64,000 nucleotides of DNA from Halorubrum ruber (GCF_018228765.1 NZ_CP073695.1:1116001-1180000), one strand, 5' to 3'. Positions 55,273 to 63,474 are shown, numbered from the stretch's first letter. Notes: generated from the letters alone by a model not told the origin. Translations and numbers: made by a program.

Positions 55273-55280
55273 CTATTAAA
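55273..55280 (-). promoter_or_regulatory. TATA-like box of the dabBA operon
   Basis: TTTAATAG on the minus strand. Transcription starting ~25 bases downstream would leave a leader of about 65 bases before ATG 55184 and would exclude the ATG at 55295. Confidence 0.4.
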
Positions 55281-55446
55281 TCTGTCTGTATTCACAATTC
55301 GTTCGGCTAAATCGACTTATAGAACATTATGTTTATCGGCTCCGCGATCCGATCGGGCTCGGCCAGCCTCGCGGCGACGGCCGCTTCCGGCCCGTTCGGC
55401 GTCGCCACTCAGGAAACCATAACCTCTCCCGGTCCGGAGGGCCGGT

Positions 55447-56463
55447 ATGGAAGAACTCTCGGGAACCGTCCTCGCCGGAGAGTCGTTCGCGCCGGTGCGA
55501 GGGCGGGTCATCGTCGAAGACGGGCGGATTGCGGCGGTCGAGGAGACGGACACCGACTCGACAGACATCGTGCTGCCGGCGTTCGTCAACGCGCACACCC
55601 ATCTCGGGGACTCCGTCGCGAAGGATGCGGCGGTCGGCCTCTCGCTCGACGAGGCGGTGGCGCCGCCGGACAGCCTGAAACACCGGCGGCTGGCGGCCGC
55701 CGACCGCGACGATCTCGTGTCAGCGATGCGGCGGACGCTCCGATTCATGCGGCGGACCGGCACGGTTTCGACGCTCGACTTCCGCGAGTCCGGAGTCGCC
55801 GGGGCGCGGGCGCTCCGCGACGCGGCGGCGGACACCGGCGTCGACCCGTTCGTCTTCGGGAGCGGCGACCCGTCCGTCCTCGACGTCGCCGACGGCTACG
55901 GCGCCTCCGGCGCGAACGACGACGACTTCGCCGCCGAGCGCGCCGCCTGCGAGGAGCGCAGCCGGCCCTTCGCGATCCACGCGGGCGAGCCGGACGCGAC
56001 TGACATCCACCCGGCGCTCGATCTGGACCCGGACCTGCTCGTTCACATGGTCCACGCCGAGCGGGAGCACTTGGAGCGCGTCGCGGACCAGTCCGTTCCG
56101 GTCGCGGTCTGTCCGCGCGCGAACGCGGTCCTCGACGTCGGAACGCCGCCGATTCGGGAGCTGCTCGATCACACGACGGTCGCGCTCGGCACGGACAACG
56201 TCATGCTGAACCAACCGTCGATGTTCCGGGAGATGGCGACCGCGGCGAAGCGGTTCGACGTAACCGACCGCGAGGTGCTGCGGATGGCGACCGCCGCGGG
56301 CGCCGAGATCGGCGGCCTCGACTGCGGGGTCGTCGAACCGGGCCGGCGGGCGGCGCTCCTCGTCCTCGACGGCGACTCGGACAACCTCTCCGGCACCGAA
56401 GACCCGGTGGCAGCGGTCGTTCGGCGGGCGACCGGGCTCGACGTGAAGCGCGTCCTCGTCTGA
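55447..56463 (+). CDS. Amidohydrolase-superfamily protein
   Basis: A 338-residue metal-dependent hydrolase. The metal motif is VLPAFVNAHTHLGDSV near residue 43, further ligands are the His in RPFAIHAGEP and the His in LLVHMVHAE, and the late Asp is in VALGTDNVMLNQP. The ends form the small composite beta domain (VEDGRIAAVEE and VEPGRRAALLVLDGD). The pattern resembles the cytosine-deaminase/chlorohydrolase group; the substrate is unknown. Convergent with the Lrp gene, 27 bases apart. Confidence 0.85.
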   Translation: MEELSGTVLAGESFAPVRGRVIVEDGRIAAVEETDTDSTDIVLPAFVNAHTHLGDSVAKDAAVGLSLDEAVAPPDSLKHRRLAAADRDDLVSAMRRTLRFMRRTGTVSTLDFRESGVAGARALRDAAADTGVDPFVFGSGDPSVLDVADGYGASGANDDDFAAERAACEERSRPFAIHAGEPDATDIHPALDLDPDLLVHMVHAEREHLERVADQSVPVAVCPRANAVLDVGTPPIRELLDHTTVALGTDNVMLNQPSMFREMATAAKRFDVTDREVLRMATAAGAEIGGLDCGVVEPGRRAALLVLDGDSDNLSGTEDPVAAVVRRATGLDVKRVLV

Positions 56464-56490
56464 CCGCCTCTCCGGCCCGTCCCGCCTCGA

Positions 56491-56970
56491 TCAATCCTCG
56501 CCGTTCCGCTCGACGTCGAACTCACCGAACGGGGTCGTCTTGTGGGTCCGCACGAGCACCTCGTCGGCGACGGTGACGCCCATGTCGAGGAGCGCCTGCG
56601 CCACCGGCGTGATGTCATCGTCCGACTCGCCGACGACGGTCACGAGGAGGTTCTGCTCGCCGGTGACGAGTTCTTGGACCGACACGACGCCGTCGATGTC
56701 GAGGATGTCCGGGATGAGCTCGCCGCGCTCCGGAATCGACGCGGTGCAGTAGAGCAGCATCCGGAGGGGGTAGCCCGACCGCTGGTAGTCGACGCTGGCG
56801 CTGTACCCCTTGATCACCCCCTCGGATTCGAGCCGCTGAATCCGCTTGCGGACGGTGCTGTCCGAGGTGCCGGTCCGCTCCGCGACGTCCCCGGACGACG
56901 TGTTCCGTGCGTCCTCCTGTAGCGCGTACAGGATCGCCCTGTCGACGTCGTCTATCGCGCCGTTGCCCAT
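56491..56970 (-). CDS. Lrp/AsnC-family transcriptional regulator
   Basis: A 159-residue regulator. Residues 5-55 are a winged helix-turn-helix (DVDRAILYALQEDARNTSSGDVAERTGTSDSTVRKRI) and residues ~65-145 a RAM ligand/oligomer domain. The last ~20 residues are charged. Targets are unknown. It diverges from the thioesterase gene with about 117 bases between them and could control that unit or itself. Confidence 0.9.
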   Translation of the reverse strand: MGNGAIDDVDRAILYALQEDARNTSSGDVAERTGTSDSTVRKRIQRLESEGVIKGYSASVDYQRSGYPLRMLLYCTASIPERGELIPDILDIDGVVSVQELVTGEQNLLVTVVGESDDDITPVAQALLDMGVTVADEVLVRTHKTTPFGEFDVERNGED

Positions 56971-57087
56971 ACCGCGGTGATAGACGCGCGGCCGTTTTAT
57001 ACGTTGTCGAGACCGCCAACTCCGCGTTTTCGGCCGCGGTCGTCCCGATCCCGACGCCTACATACGATCCCCGCCAGTGGGTCGGAT

Positions 57088-57486
57088 ATGGGTACGTACA
57101 CCGCGGACATCGACGTGCGGTTCCGCGACATCGACGCGATGGGCCACGTCAACAACGCCGTCTACGCGACGTACATCGAGCAGGCGCGGACGCGGTACTT
57201 CAGCGACGTCCTCGACGCCGACCTCTCGCGCGTGTCGACCGTGCTGGCGTCGATCTCGATCGACTTCCGGCGCCCGATCGAACTGTCCGACGGCGAGGTC
57301 ACCGTCACCGTCGACGTGGCCGACCTCGGGCGGTCGAGCGCGACGATGACCCACGAGATCCGGGCCGGCGGCGAGGCGGCCGCGGAGGCCGAGGCGACGC
57401 TCGTCTCCCTCGACCCGGAGACGGGGGAACCCGCACCCATCCCGGAGGAACACCGGGCCGCGATGGAGTCGTACCACGACCTGTGA
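57088..57486 (+). CDS. 4HBT-type thioesterase (hot-dog fold)
   Basis: A 132-residue acyl-CoA thioesterase-like protein. The catalytic-loop pattern VRFRDIDAMGHVNNAVYATYIEQARTRYF, with the Asp near residue 14, is the 4-hydroxybenzoyl-CoA thioesterase signature. It likely hydrolyses an acyl-CoA. ATG 57088 gives a short standard start; the upstream extension is basic and spurious. The gene is followed after 87 bases by the glutaredoxin gene on the same strand. Confidence 0.88.
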   Translation: MGTYTADIDVRFRDIDAMGHVNNAVYATYIEQARTRYFSDVLDADLSRVSTVLASISIDFRRPIELSDGEVTVTVDVADLGRSSATMTHEIRAGGEAAAEAEATLVSLDPETGEPAPIPEEHRAAMESYHDL

Positions 57487-57573
57487 GGCGCTGGGGCGAG
57501 GCTCCGTGCCGCGGTCGGGGTAGGGGGAGGCGCGGACGCACACCTTCTTGACGGCGCGGACGGATCGATCGGT

Positions 57574-57813
57574 ATGAGCGTTCGACTGTACGCCCTCGAC
57601 GGGTGTCCGTGGTGCGAGAAGGCGGCCGACGCCTTAGACGAGGCCGGCGTCGACTACGAGACGGAGTGGGTGGAGGCCCTCCACTCCGACCGGAACGAGG
57701 TCAAGCGCGTCAGCGGCCAGCGCGGCGTCCCCGTCCTCGTCGACGAGGAACGCGGCGTGACGATGTCGGAGAGCGCGAACATCGTCGAGTACGTCGAGAG
57801 GACCCTCGCATGA
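57574..57813 (+). CDS. Glutaredoxin-like protein
   Basis: A 79-residue thioredoxin-fold protein, MSVRLYALDGCPWCEKAADAL, with a CPWC active site, a cis-proline stretch GVPVLVDEE and the GST/glutaredoxin ending SESANIVEYVERTLA. Haloarchaea use gamma-glutamylcysteine rather than glutathione, so the thiol partner is inferred. Its stop overlaps the next ATG by four bases (ATGA). Confidence 0.9.
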   Translation: MSVRLYALDGCPWCEKAADALDEAGVDYETEWVEALHSDRNEVKRVSGQRGVPVLVDEERGVTMSESANIVEYVERTLA

Positions 57814-58343
57814 GCATCTACACCGGCCGCGGCGACGAGGGCGAGACCGACCTCCGGGACATGAGCCGGGTGTCGAAGTCGAGCCACCGCATCGAGGCGT
57901 ACGGCTCCGTCGACGAGGCGAACGCGCTGCTCGGCACGGTTCGCCCGACGGGCCACGACGACGTCGACGACCTGCTGGAGACGATCCAGAACCACCTCCA
58001 CATCGTCCAAGCGGACCTCGCGAACCCCGATCCCGACCCGGACGACCCGCAGGTTGAGAGCCGCCACACCGAGGAGTTAGAGCAGCACATCGACGCGTTC
58101 GACGAGGAGCTGGAGCCGCTCACGTCGTTCATCCTTCCCGGCGGCGGCGAGGCGGGGGCGGCGCTCCACCACGCGCGCGCCGTGGCGCGACGGGCGGAGC
58201 GCCGCGTCGTCGACCTCGCGCGCTCGGAGCCGATAAACGAGGCCGTCGTCACCTACCTCAACCGGCTCTCCGACCTCCTCTTCACCCTCGGGAGGGTCGT
58301 CAACGCGCGCGACGGCGAGCCCGAGGAGTCGCCCTCGTACTGA
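57810..58343 (+). CDS. PduO-type cob(I)alamin adenosyltransferase
   Basis: A 177-residue trimeric enzyme that adds the adenosyl group to cobalamin. The ATP-binding amino terminus MSIYTGRGDEGETDL with RVSKSSHRIEAYGSVDEANA, and the late EPINEAVVTYLNRLSDLLFTLGR, are diagnostic. ATG 57810 lies in the glutaredoxin stop codon, so the two are translated together. No other cobalamin genes are in the window. Confidence 0.93.
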   Translation: MSIYTGRGDEGETDLRDMSRVSKSSHRIEAYGSVDEANALLGTVRPTGHDDVDDLLETIQNHLHIVQADLANPDPDPDDPQVESRHTEELEQHIDAFDEELEPLTSFILPGGGEAGAALHHARAVARRAERRVVDLARSEPINEAVVTYLNRLSDLLFTLGRVVNARDGEPEESPSY

Positions 58344-58421
58344 GCCCGCGCCGTTTCGACCGGCGGGGGCGGCCCAGCTCCCGAGCGCGCGATTTTTCCC
58401 CGTCCCGCGCGAGATGCGGGT

Positions 58422-58748
58422 ATGACGCTCGACAGCTACGCGGCGGCGGTCTCCGGTCTCGACCCGGCACCCGGCGAGGTCGAGACGGCGGAGCTCGTCG
58501 TCACCGACGACGCGCTCGTGAAGGCGTTCGTTCTCGGCCCCGACGCGTCGGTCGACCCCCACGAACACGCCGACGCCACGAACGTGTTCCACGTCCTCGA
58601 AGGCGAACCGACCGTGGTCCGTGACGACGAGGAGGCGGCGCTCGCGGCGCCCGCGGTGGTGCCGAACGAGCGCGGCGCGGTCCACGGCGCCCGCAACGAC
58701 ACCGACGAGCGGGCCGTACTCACGGCCACTCTCGCCCCCCTCCCCTGA
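58422..58748 (+). CDS. Cupin-domain protein
   Basis: A 108-residue single cupin barrel. Metal-type residues occur in DPHEHADATNVFHVLEGEPTVV and a later HGARN segment. Function unknown; such proteins range from isomerases to sensors. Its last base is the first base of the rhodanese ATG, so the two form an operon. Confidence 0.82.
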   Translation: MTLDSYAAAVSGLDPAPGEVETAELVVTDDALVKAFVLGPDASVDPHEHADATNVFHVLEGEPTVVRDDEEAALAAPAVVPNERGAVHGARNDTDERAVLTATLAPLP

Positions 58749-59170
58749 TGGACGGCGAAATCGACCCCGCGGAGCTGTCGGCGCTGCTCGATGAGCGCGA
58801 CGACTCCGGAGACGACGTCGCCGGCGCCGACGGGAACGCCGAGGAATCCGAATCGCTCCGCATCGTGGACATCCGCGACCAACGGGCGTTCGACCGCGGT
58901 CACCTCCCCGACAGCGAGTGTATCCCGTTCCCGGAGCTGACGAGTCGGATCGCGGAGCTCGAGGGCGCGGAGCGGATCGTCACTGTCTGTCCGCACGGCG
59001 TCGCCAGCCAGCAGGCGGCCCAGCTGATCGGCAGCTACGAGGGCACACAGGAGGCGCGCGTCGAGAGCCTCCGCGGCGGCATCGAGGCGTGGGAGCAGGA
59101 GATCGGCGAGCTGACCGCATCGGAGAACCCCGACGCCGACCCGGACGAAGGCCCCGAATCTCCCTTCTGA
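58748..59170 (+). CDS. Rhodanese-like domain protein
   Basis: A 140-residue sulfurtransferase-like protein. A leading acidic insert (DSGDDVAGADGNAEESESL) interrupts the first part; then come the rhodanese motifs VDIRDQRAFDRGHLPDS and the active-site loop TVCPHGVASQQAA with the catalytic cysteine, and RGGIEAWEQEIG. It may carry persulfide or act as a sensor. Translationally coupled to the cupin gene. Confidence 0.88.
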   Translation: MDGEIDPAELSALLDERDDSGDDVAGADGNAEESESLRIVDIRDQRAFDRGHLPDSECIPFPELTSRIAELEGAERIVTVCPHGVASQQAAQLIGSYEGTQEARVESLRGGIEAWEQEIGELTASENPDADPDEGPESPF

Positions 59171-59195
59171 CGCGGGGCGGTCTCTTTTAAATAGC

Positions 59196-60104
59196 TCAGA
59201 TCGCGCGGACGCGGACCCGCCAGAAGTCGCGGAACGCGTCGTCGAGTGCCGCCTCCGGCTTCCCGGTGGCGTCGGAGACGTCCGTCACATCGGTGCGGTC
59301 GCGCACCCGTCCGAGGACGCTGCGCTCGCCGACGGCGATCACGCGGTCGAGGTTCTCCCCGTCCGCGACCTCGGCGAGCGTCTCGTTCGCCTTCTTCAGG
59401 TGGTCGTCGATCTGTCCCTCGCGGCGGCGCTCGAAACGCCCCTGCGAGAAGCCGCCCTTCGAGTGGGCCTCCTTCACGTCGCTGGTGAACCCCTCGAAGG
59501 CGACCCGCTCGTCGTCCTCGTAGGTGCCGACGGCGAAGACGTCCGAGCGGACGAGGGCGAACGCGAACCGACCGGTCGGCCGGAACCACGCATCCGGTAG
59601 CCGGAAGCGGTCGCTCCAGCGGTCGAACGGTTCCGGTTCGATCGGCGGGGTCAGCGCCGCGCTCACGGCGCCGGTGTCGTCGGCGAGGACGACCGCGGGC
59701 GCCGCGCGCCGGACCAGTTCCGTGCGGTCGCCGAACCACTCCGAGACGGTCGCCGGCACCGAGTCGGCGTCCGGGACGTACGCCGTGAGCAGTCCCTCGG
59801 GGTCGTCGCTCTTGACCGCCCGGAAGCGGTCGAGTACGTCGGCCAGCCTCGAGCCGCTGCGGTCGCTCACGCGCCGGAACTCGACGGACGCCTCGGCCCC
59901 TTCCGCGCGCTCCAGCCGCTCTTCGAGCGACTCGATCCGGTGTTCGAGTTCGTTGACGCGCTCCTCGGCGCGCTGGCGGTCGGCGACCGCGTCGGAGCGC
60001 CGCTCCTCTTCGGCCTCGGCGCGGCGTTCGAGGTGGCGCTTCTCCTCTTCGAGCTCCTCGATCCGCTCTTTCAGCTCAGCGCGCCCGAGCAGCCTGTCGA
60101 TCAT
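59196..60104 (-). CDS. Vms1/ANKZF1-like release factor (aVLRF1-type)
   Basis: A 302-residue protein. Residues ~8-75 are a long charged coiled coil. The Vms1-like release-factor domain follows; the loop AHSKGGFSQGRFERRREGQI carries the glutamine equivalent to the peptidyl-tRNA-hydrolysing residue of eRF1-like and Vms1 proteins. It is expected to free peptides from stalled large ribosomal subunits. No zinc finger or ankyrin region is present. It diverges from repeat copy D. Confidence 0.82.
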   Translation of the reverse strand: MIDRLLGRAELKERIEELEEEKRHLERRAEAEEERRSDAVADRQRAEERVNELEHRIESLEERLERAEGAEASVEFRRVSDRSGSRLADVLDRFRAVKSDDPEGLLTAYVPDADSVPATVSEWFGDRTELVRRAAPAVVLADDTGAVSAALTPPIEPEPFDRWSDRFRLPDAWFRPTGRFAFALVRSDVFAVGTYEDDERVAFEGFTSDVKEAHSKGGFSQGRFERRREGQIDDHLKKANETLAEVADGENLDRVIAVGERSVLGRVRDRTDVTDVSDATGKPEAALDDAFRDFWRVRVRAI

Positions 60105-60319
60105 ACCGAATCCGCGACCCCCTGCGACCTAAAAGGTGCGTCTGCGGCGGCGACGTGGTCGAACTCATTTATAAATGAATGCCGTGCGGTGGCGCGTGCC
60201 GACGAGCGCCCGATAGGGCGCGAGTCGCACGCGCGAGGGAGTCGGCCGACCGGAGCGAAGCGGAGGGAGGCCGACGAGGCTGGGGAGGTGTGAGGTGCTG
60301 TGCGGAGCGGGGTGGGACT

Positions 60320-60432
60320 CAAAGGGGCAGCCGGGAGGCGGGCGCAGGCGACGCAAGCACCGCAACGAGGGAGCGGTAGCGACCGAGTGAGGAGCGCAGC
60401 GAGCGTGCGCCCGCCTCCCGGCTGGGGCTTTG
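60320..60432 (+). other. Long hairpin of element copy D
   Basis: CAAAG/CTTTG outer pairs (60320-60324 with 60428-60432), GGG facing GGG, then a perfect 19-bp stem, 60328-60346 with 60406-60424. The loop is 59 bases, as in copy A, and nearly the same sequence, while several stem positions differ as complementary pairs. Confidence 0.8.
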
Positions 60433-60699
60433 GCGGTGTTCGCCGTCGATCCGGAATCAACGACTTATAAGCGAGCGGCTGGAGCTTTGGCGGTGTTCGC
60501 CGTCGATCCGGAATCAACGACTTATAAGCGAGCGGCTGGAGCTTTGGCGGTGTTCACCGACTCACCGACAGCAGCCATTTATAAACGAGCGGCTGGGGCT
60601 TTGGCGGTGTTCACCGCGGTGGTAGCAGTCATTTATAAACGAGCGACTGGGGGTTCGGGAGTGCTCTCAATCCGTGCCCGACTGGTTATTTATAAATAG
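60419..60699 (+). repeat. Tandem array of 57-base tail units
   Basis: Units begin CGGCTGGRGCTTTGGCGGTG at 60419, 60476, 60533 and 60590, with a diverged fifth at 60644. The spacing is 57, 57, 57 and 54 bases. Units 1 and 2 are nearly identical. Each ends in TTATAA or TTTATAAA. The period is a multiple of three, so one frame stays open (60430-60699), but it has the composition of the repeat, not of neighbouring genes. Confidence 0.85.
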
Positions 60700-60740
60700 C
60701 AGCGACAATCGACGGGAAATACGGAGCCACTTTCCACGTA

Positions 60741-61085
60741 TCACGCGTTCACGAACGGCTCCCACCCCTCCCAGCGCAACAGCTTCTCCGCTCGGTCCGC
60801 GTCCGCCAACAGCACGTTCCGGTGGTCCGGGAGCGTCTCGTCGGCGAGCTCCTGGGGAATCGCGAGCGTGCCGCTGGGTACGTCGTCGTCGCCGCCGACC
60901 GGGATGTGGCCGCCGTCGACCTTCATCACGAGCGGGGCGTCGAGCCGCTCGACCCCTTCGCCGTCCGCGTACAGCTGCTCGTTGACGCGTTCGTGGTCCG
61001 CCCGCTGGATGACGGCGCGCTCGCCGTCGCGGGGTTCCACGTACAGTTCCCCCAGGTAGTAACCGCTCGAGAATCGCTCGAACAT
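60741..61085 (-). CDS. DUF5802 family protein
   Basis: A 114-residue haloarchaeal protein, MFERFSSGYYLGELYVEPRDG, then VNEQLYADGEGVERLDAPLVMKVDGGHIPV and ADRAEKLLRWEGWEPF. It matches the DUF5802 family as I recall it; the function is unknown. ATG 61085 is chosen because a TATA-like box (61115-61121) lies 30 bases upstream; an in-frame ATG at 61109 would sit too close to the box. Confidence 0.75.
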   Translation of the reverse strand: MFERFSSGYYLGELYVEPRDGERAVIQRADHERVNEQLYADGEGVERLDAPLVMKVDGGHIPVGGDDDVPSGTLAIPQELADETLPDHRNVLLADADRAEKLLRWEGWEPFVNA

Positions 61086-61114
61086 TCTATGCGTGATATC
61101 CTCTACCATGACCG

Positions 61115-61121
61115 TATATAA
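61115..61121 (-). promoter_or_regulatory. TATA-like box of the DUF5802 gene
   Basis: TTATATA on the minus strand, 30 bases before ATG 61085. It decides between two in-frame starts. Confidence 0.45.
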
Positions 61122-61242
61122 GCCTTTCTCGGACGCGGCCGATCGCCGGGACCGTTCGGCGCGTCCGACCGGCCGACACGAGTCGAAGCGATCGACGCGC
61201 GGAGCGGGCCGCTCCGCGTCCGTGCGCTCGGCCTCCCGCGTA

Positions 61243-61668
61243 TCACTCGCCCCGGAGCGTTCCGCGGACCGCACTGACCGTCTCTCTGAACGCGCCGACG
61301 TCCATGGAGTCGGCGGTGAAGAGGACGCCGGCATCGCCCTCGAGCGCCCTGACGACGAACCCGTCCTCGTGGAACCGGACGGTGAAGTCGTACGGCCCGA
61401 TGTCCGGACCGTCGCCGCCGTGTGCGATCTCGGTCCGCGCCGACCGTTCCGCGAACCCCACGCGTTCGAGCTGGACCAGCTGCGCCTTCCGCGCTCTGGC
61501 GGCCTCGTCGGACGGGTAGAGGTCCTTCCGCACGTACAGCAGATCGAACGACGAAGGGGTGAAGTACACGACGCTCCGGAGCGCGTCGCCCAGACTGGTG
61601 CGGGTGGCGCTCAGAATGCTGTCGGCCGTCTCGTCGCTGATCCCGGTCTCGGACGGTATCGGTTCCAT
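61243..61668 (-). CDS. Conserved haloarchaeal protein of unknown function
   Basis: A 141-residue soluble protein starting MEPIPSETGISDETADSILS. The central strand VVYFTPSSFDLLYVRKDLYPSDEAARARKAQLVQLERVGF looks conserved in style, and the end is an alternating beta pattern with VRALEGDAGVLFTADSMDV. No catalytic motif or membrane helix is found. I do not recognise a named family with confidence. The start is set by length and composition. Confidence 0.7.
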   Translation of the reverse strand: MEPIPSETGISDETADSILSATRTSLGDALRSVVYFTPSSFDLLYVRKDLYPSDEAARARKAQLVQLERVGFAERSARTEIAHGGDGPDIGPYDFTVRFHEDGFVVRALEGDAGVLFTADSMDVGAFRETVSAVRGTLRGE

Positions 61669-61859
61669 GTGACGTAGTAACGCGCCCAGTCGTAATAGCA
61701 CCGCCGGCGGCTCCGCGCGAGGCGCCTCGCGCGCGTCGTCTTCCGTTCCGAGGGCAGTCCGTCCGGCGGTGTCGCGTACGCCCGGCGTCCCCTTCCGAGT
61801 CGAAGGGGGCGAGCGGGCACGGGAGAAGAGCTAGGTTCTGCCCGGTTCAACGGGAGCGT

Positions 61860-62165
61860 ATGTACGAGGACAGCGAGGGCGCGTCCGCGGACCGCGTGCT
61901 CAAACCGGGACAGCGAGCGTACGACGAGAACGGCCGAGTCGTCGGCGTCATTCGAGCCATCACGGACATCGGCGTCGAGGTCAACACCCTCGGAGACGTC
62001 GAGACCCTATCGCTCCGGCAGTCCCCCGGCGTAAATCTCGGAGAGGGGTACCTTGTGCGGCGGCGTAGCGAGTGCGGCGAGTCGGGCGACGTCGACCGGG
62101 TCCCCGACCGCTGCCCGAACTGCGGGGCCGGCGGGAACGCTCTGTACGCCTACCTGGAGGAGTAA
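61860..62165 (+). CDS. PRC-barrel-like/zinc-knuckle hypothetical protein
   Basis: A 101-residue protein. The first ~65 residues (LKPGQRAYDENGRVVGVIRAITDIGVEV) resemble a PRC-barrel-like beta domain. The tail holds cysteines in SECGES and RCPNCGAGGNALYAYLEE, which could form one zinc site. Function unknown. It is followed after 4 bases by another small zinc-type gene, so the two form an operon. Confidence 0.75.
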   Translation: MYEDSEGASADRVLKPGQRAYDENGRVVGVIRAITDIGVEVNTLGDVETLSLRQSPGVNLGEGYLVRRRSECGESGDVDRVPDRCPNCGAGGNALYAYLEE

Positions 62166-62169
62166 CCGC

Positions 62170-62364
62170 ATGTCCGACGACCACCCGCCGCGCGACTCCC
62201 CGGAGTGGGACAATCCGGACCTGTGCCCGTTCTGCGGTGCCACGCTGTCGGACGGCGGAATCGGATTCATCGACCATGTGTCGGACGCCCCCGAGTGCGC
62301 GGAGCGGTTCGAGGCCTGGCGAGCGGCGATCCGAGACGACATCGGCGGAGAGTGGGGCGGGTAG
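62170..62364 (+). CDS. Small zinc-finger-like protein
   Basis: A 64-residue protein with LCPFCGATLSDGGIGFIDHVSDAPECAERFEAWRAAI. The CPFC pair plus later His and Cys give a plausible Cys2-His-Cys zinc finger. ATG 62170 is used; the longer frame overlaps the preceding gene heavily. Small zinc-finger proteins are abundant in haloarchaea and some affect metabolism and biofilm; no role can be assigned here. Confidence 0.72.
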   Translation: MSDDHPPRDSPEWDNPDLCPFCGATLSDGGIGFIDHVSDAPECAERFEAWRAAIRDDIGGEWGG

Positions 62365-62516
62365 CCGAGGTTCGTCCGTCGGCCCCGTCTCCCGATCCCC
62401 GCCGGTCTCCGAGGAGTCGACGGCGTTCCGCGCTCGGCGAAGACTGTCATCGCCCGGCTCCGGCCCCGGTCGGAGCCCCGGGTCCGCTCACGCCTCCTGC
62501 GGAGCCCCGGGTCCTC

Positions 62517-63422
62517 TCACTCCCCGTCGGACCGCCGCGCGACCTCGTGTCGACCGAAGCCGTACCGCAGGCGGTTCGCGAGTCGGCGCGAGAAGCGTCC
62601 CTCGTTGCGCGAGTCGAACCGCTCCGCGAGCGCCTGATAAATAATGGGGACGGGCACCTCCTGTTCGAGCGCCTCTCGGACCGTCCACGTGCCCGTCGAG
62701 CCGCCCGCGACGTGATCGGCCACGTCGCCCAGATCCGACCCCTCCTCGCGGAACGCCTCCTCGCAGAGCTCCAGCAGCCACGACCGGATCACGGCGCCGT
62801 TGTTCCACGTCCGAGCCACGGACTCCATGTCGAGGTCGTAGCGGCCGTCCGTGAGCAGCTCGAACCCCTCGCCGTACGCCTGCATCAGCGCGTACTCCAC
62901 GCCGTTGTGGACCATCTTCACGTAGTGGCCGGAGCCCGACTCGCCCATGCGGTCGTGGCCGTCCGGGCCGGTCGCCACCGCGTCGAACACCGGCACGAGC
63001 GCCTCGTAGGCCCACTCCGGGCCGCCGACCATCAGCGAGAAGCCCGCCTCCGCGCTCGCGGGCCCGCCGGAGGTGCCGCAGTCGAGGTACGCGGCGTCCG
63101 TCTCCTCGGCGCGGCGCACCGAATCCTCGAAGTGCGAGTTGCCGCCGTCGACGACGACGTCGTCGTCGTCGAGGTGCGGCTCCAGGTCAGCGAGCGTGGC
63201 GTCGACGGCGTCGCCCGCGGGCACCATCAGCCAGATCCGCTTTTCGCCCCCCAACCGGTCACAGAGGTCGCCCACCGAGTCGGCCGGCTCCGCGCCCGCC
63301 TCCGCCGCCTCCGCGGTCGCCTCCGCGGAGAGGTCGAACGCGACCACGTCGTGGCCCGCCGAAAGCGACCGGTTCGCGACGATCTGTCCCATCCGCCCGA
63401 GTCCGATGACCCCGAGTTCCAT
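62517..63422 (-). CDS. gnd: 6-phosphogluconate dehydrogenase, decarboxylating
   Basis: A 301-residue short-form 6PGDH, oxidising 6-phosphogluconate to ribulose-5-phosphate. The cofactor loop is GVIGLGRMGQIVANR, the substrate motif DCGTSGGPASAEAGFSLMVGG, and the catalytic lysine and His/Asn lie in SGHYVKMVHNGVEYALMQAY. The short length is that of the YqeC/GndA-like group found in archaea. It supplies pentoses in the oxidative pentose phosphate route described for haloarchaea. Confidence 0.93.
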   Translation of the reverse strand: MELGVIGLGRMGQIVANRSLSAGHDVVAFDLSAEATAEAAEAGAEPADSVGDLCDRLGGEKRIWLMVPAGDAVDATLADLEPHLDDDDVVVDGGNSHFEDSVRRAEETDAAYLDCGTSGGPASAEAGFSLMVGGPEWAYEALVPVFDAVATGPDGHDRMGESGSGHYVKMVHNGVEYALMQAYGEGFELLTDGRYDLDMESVARTWNNGAVIRSWLLELCEEAFREEGSDLGDVADHVAGGSTGTWTVREALEQEVPVPIIYQALAERFDSRNEGRFSRRLANRLRYGFGRHEVARRSDGE

Positions 63423-63474
63423 GCGCGAGGGGTGGCGACCGGCCGCCGTAGTGGTTCCGGTTCCGCGCCCCCCG

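Larger units (their letters stand above)
60166..60699 (+). repeat. Dispersed structured element, copy D
   Basis: The copy opens with the palindrome CATTTATAAATG (60166-60177), then GCGGTGGCGCGTGCC, CGGAGCGAAGCGGAG, GAGGCTGGGGAGG and GGGACTCAAAGGGG, the long hairpin 60320-60432 and a tandem array of tail units to 60699. The core most resembles copy B; the hairpin loop resembles copy A. Inverted ends as in copy C are not seen. It fills the gap between the release-factor gene and the DUF5802 gene. Confidence 0.75.

Noticed and set aside
60419-60699. CRISPR-like array
   Set aside because: The units are 57 bases apart, but the first two are alike along their full length, so there are no unique spacers. 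No cas genes are present. It is better described as a tandem repeat.
60430-60699. An 89-codon frame with a 19-residue repeat
   Set aside because: The open frame follows from a period divisible by three. It has no promoter spacing or start context, and it begins inside the hairpin arm of copy D.
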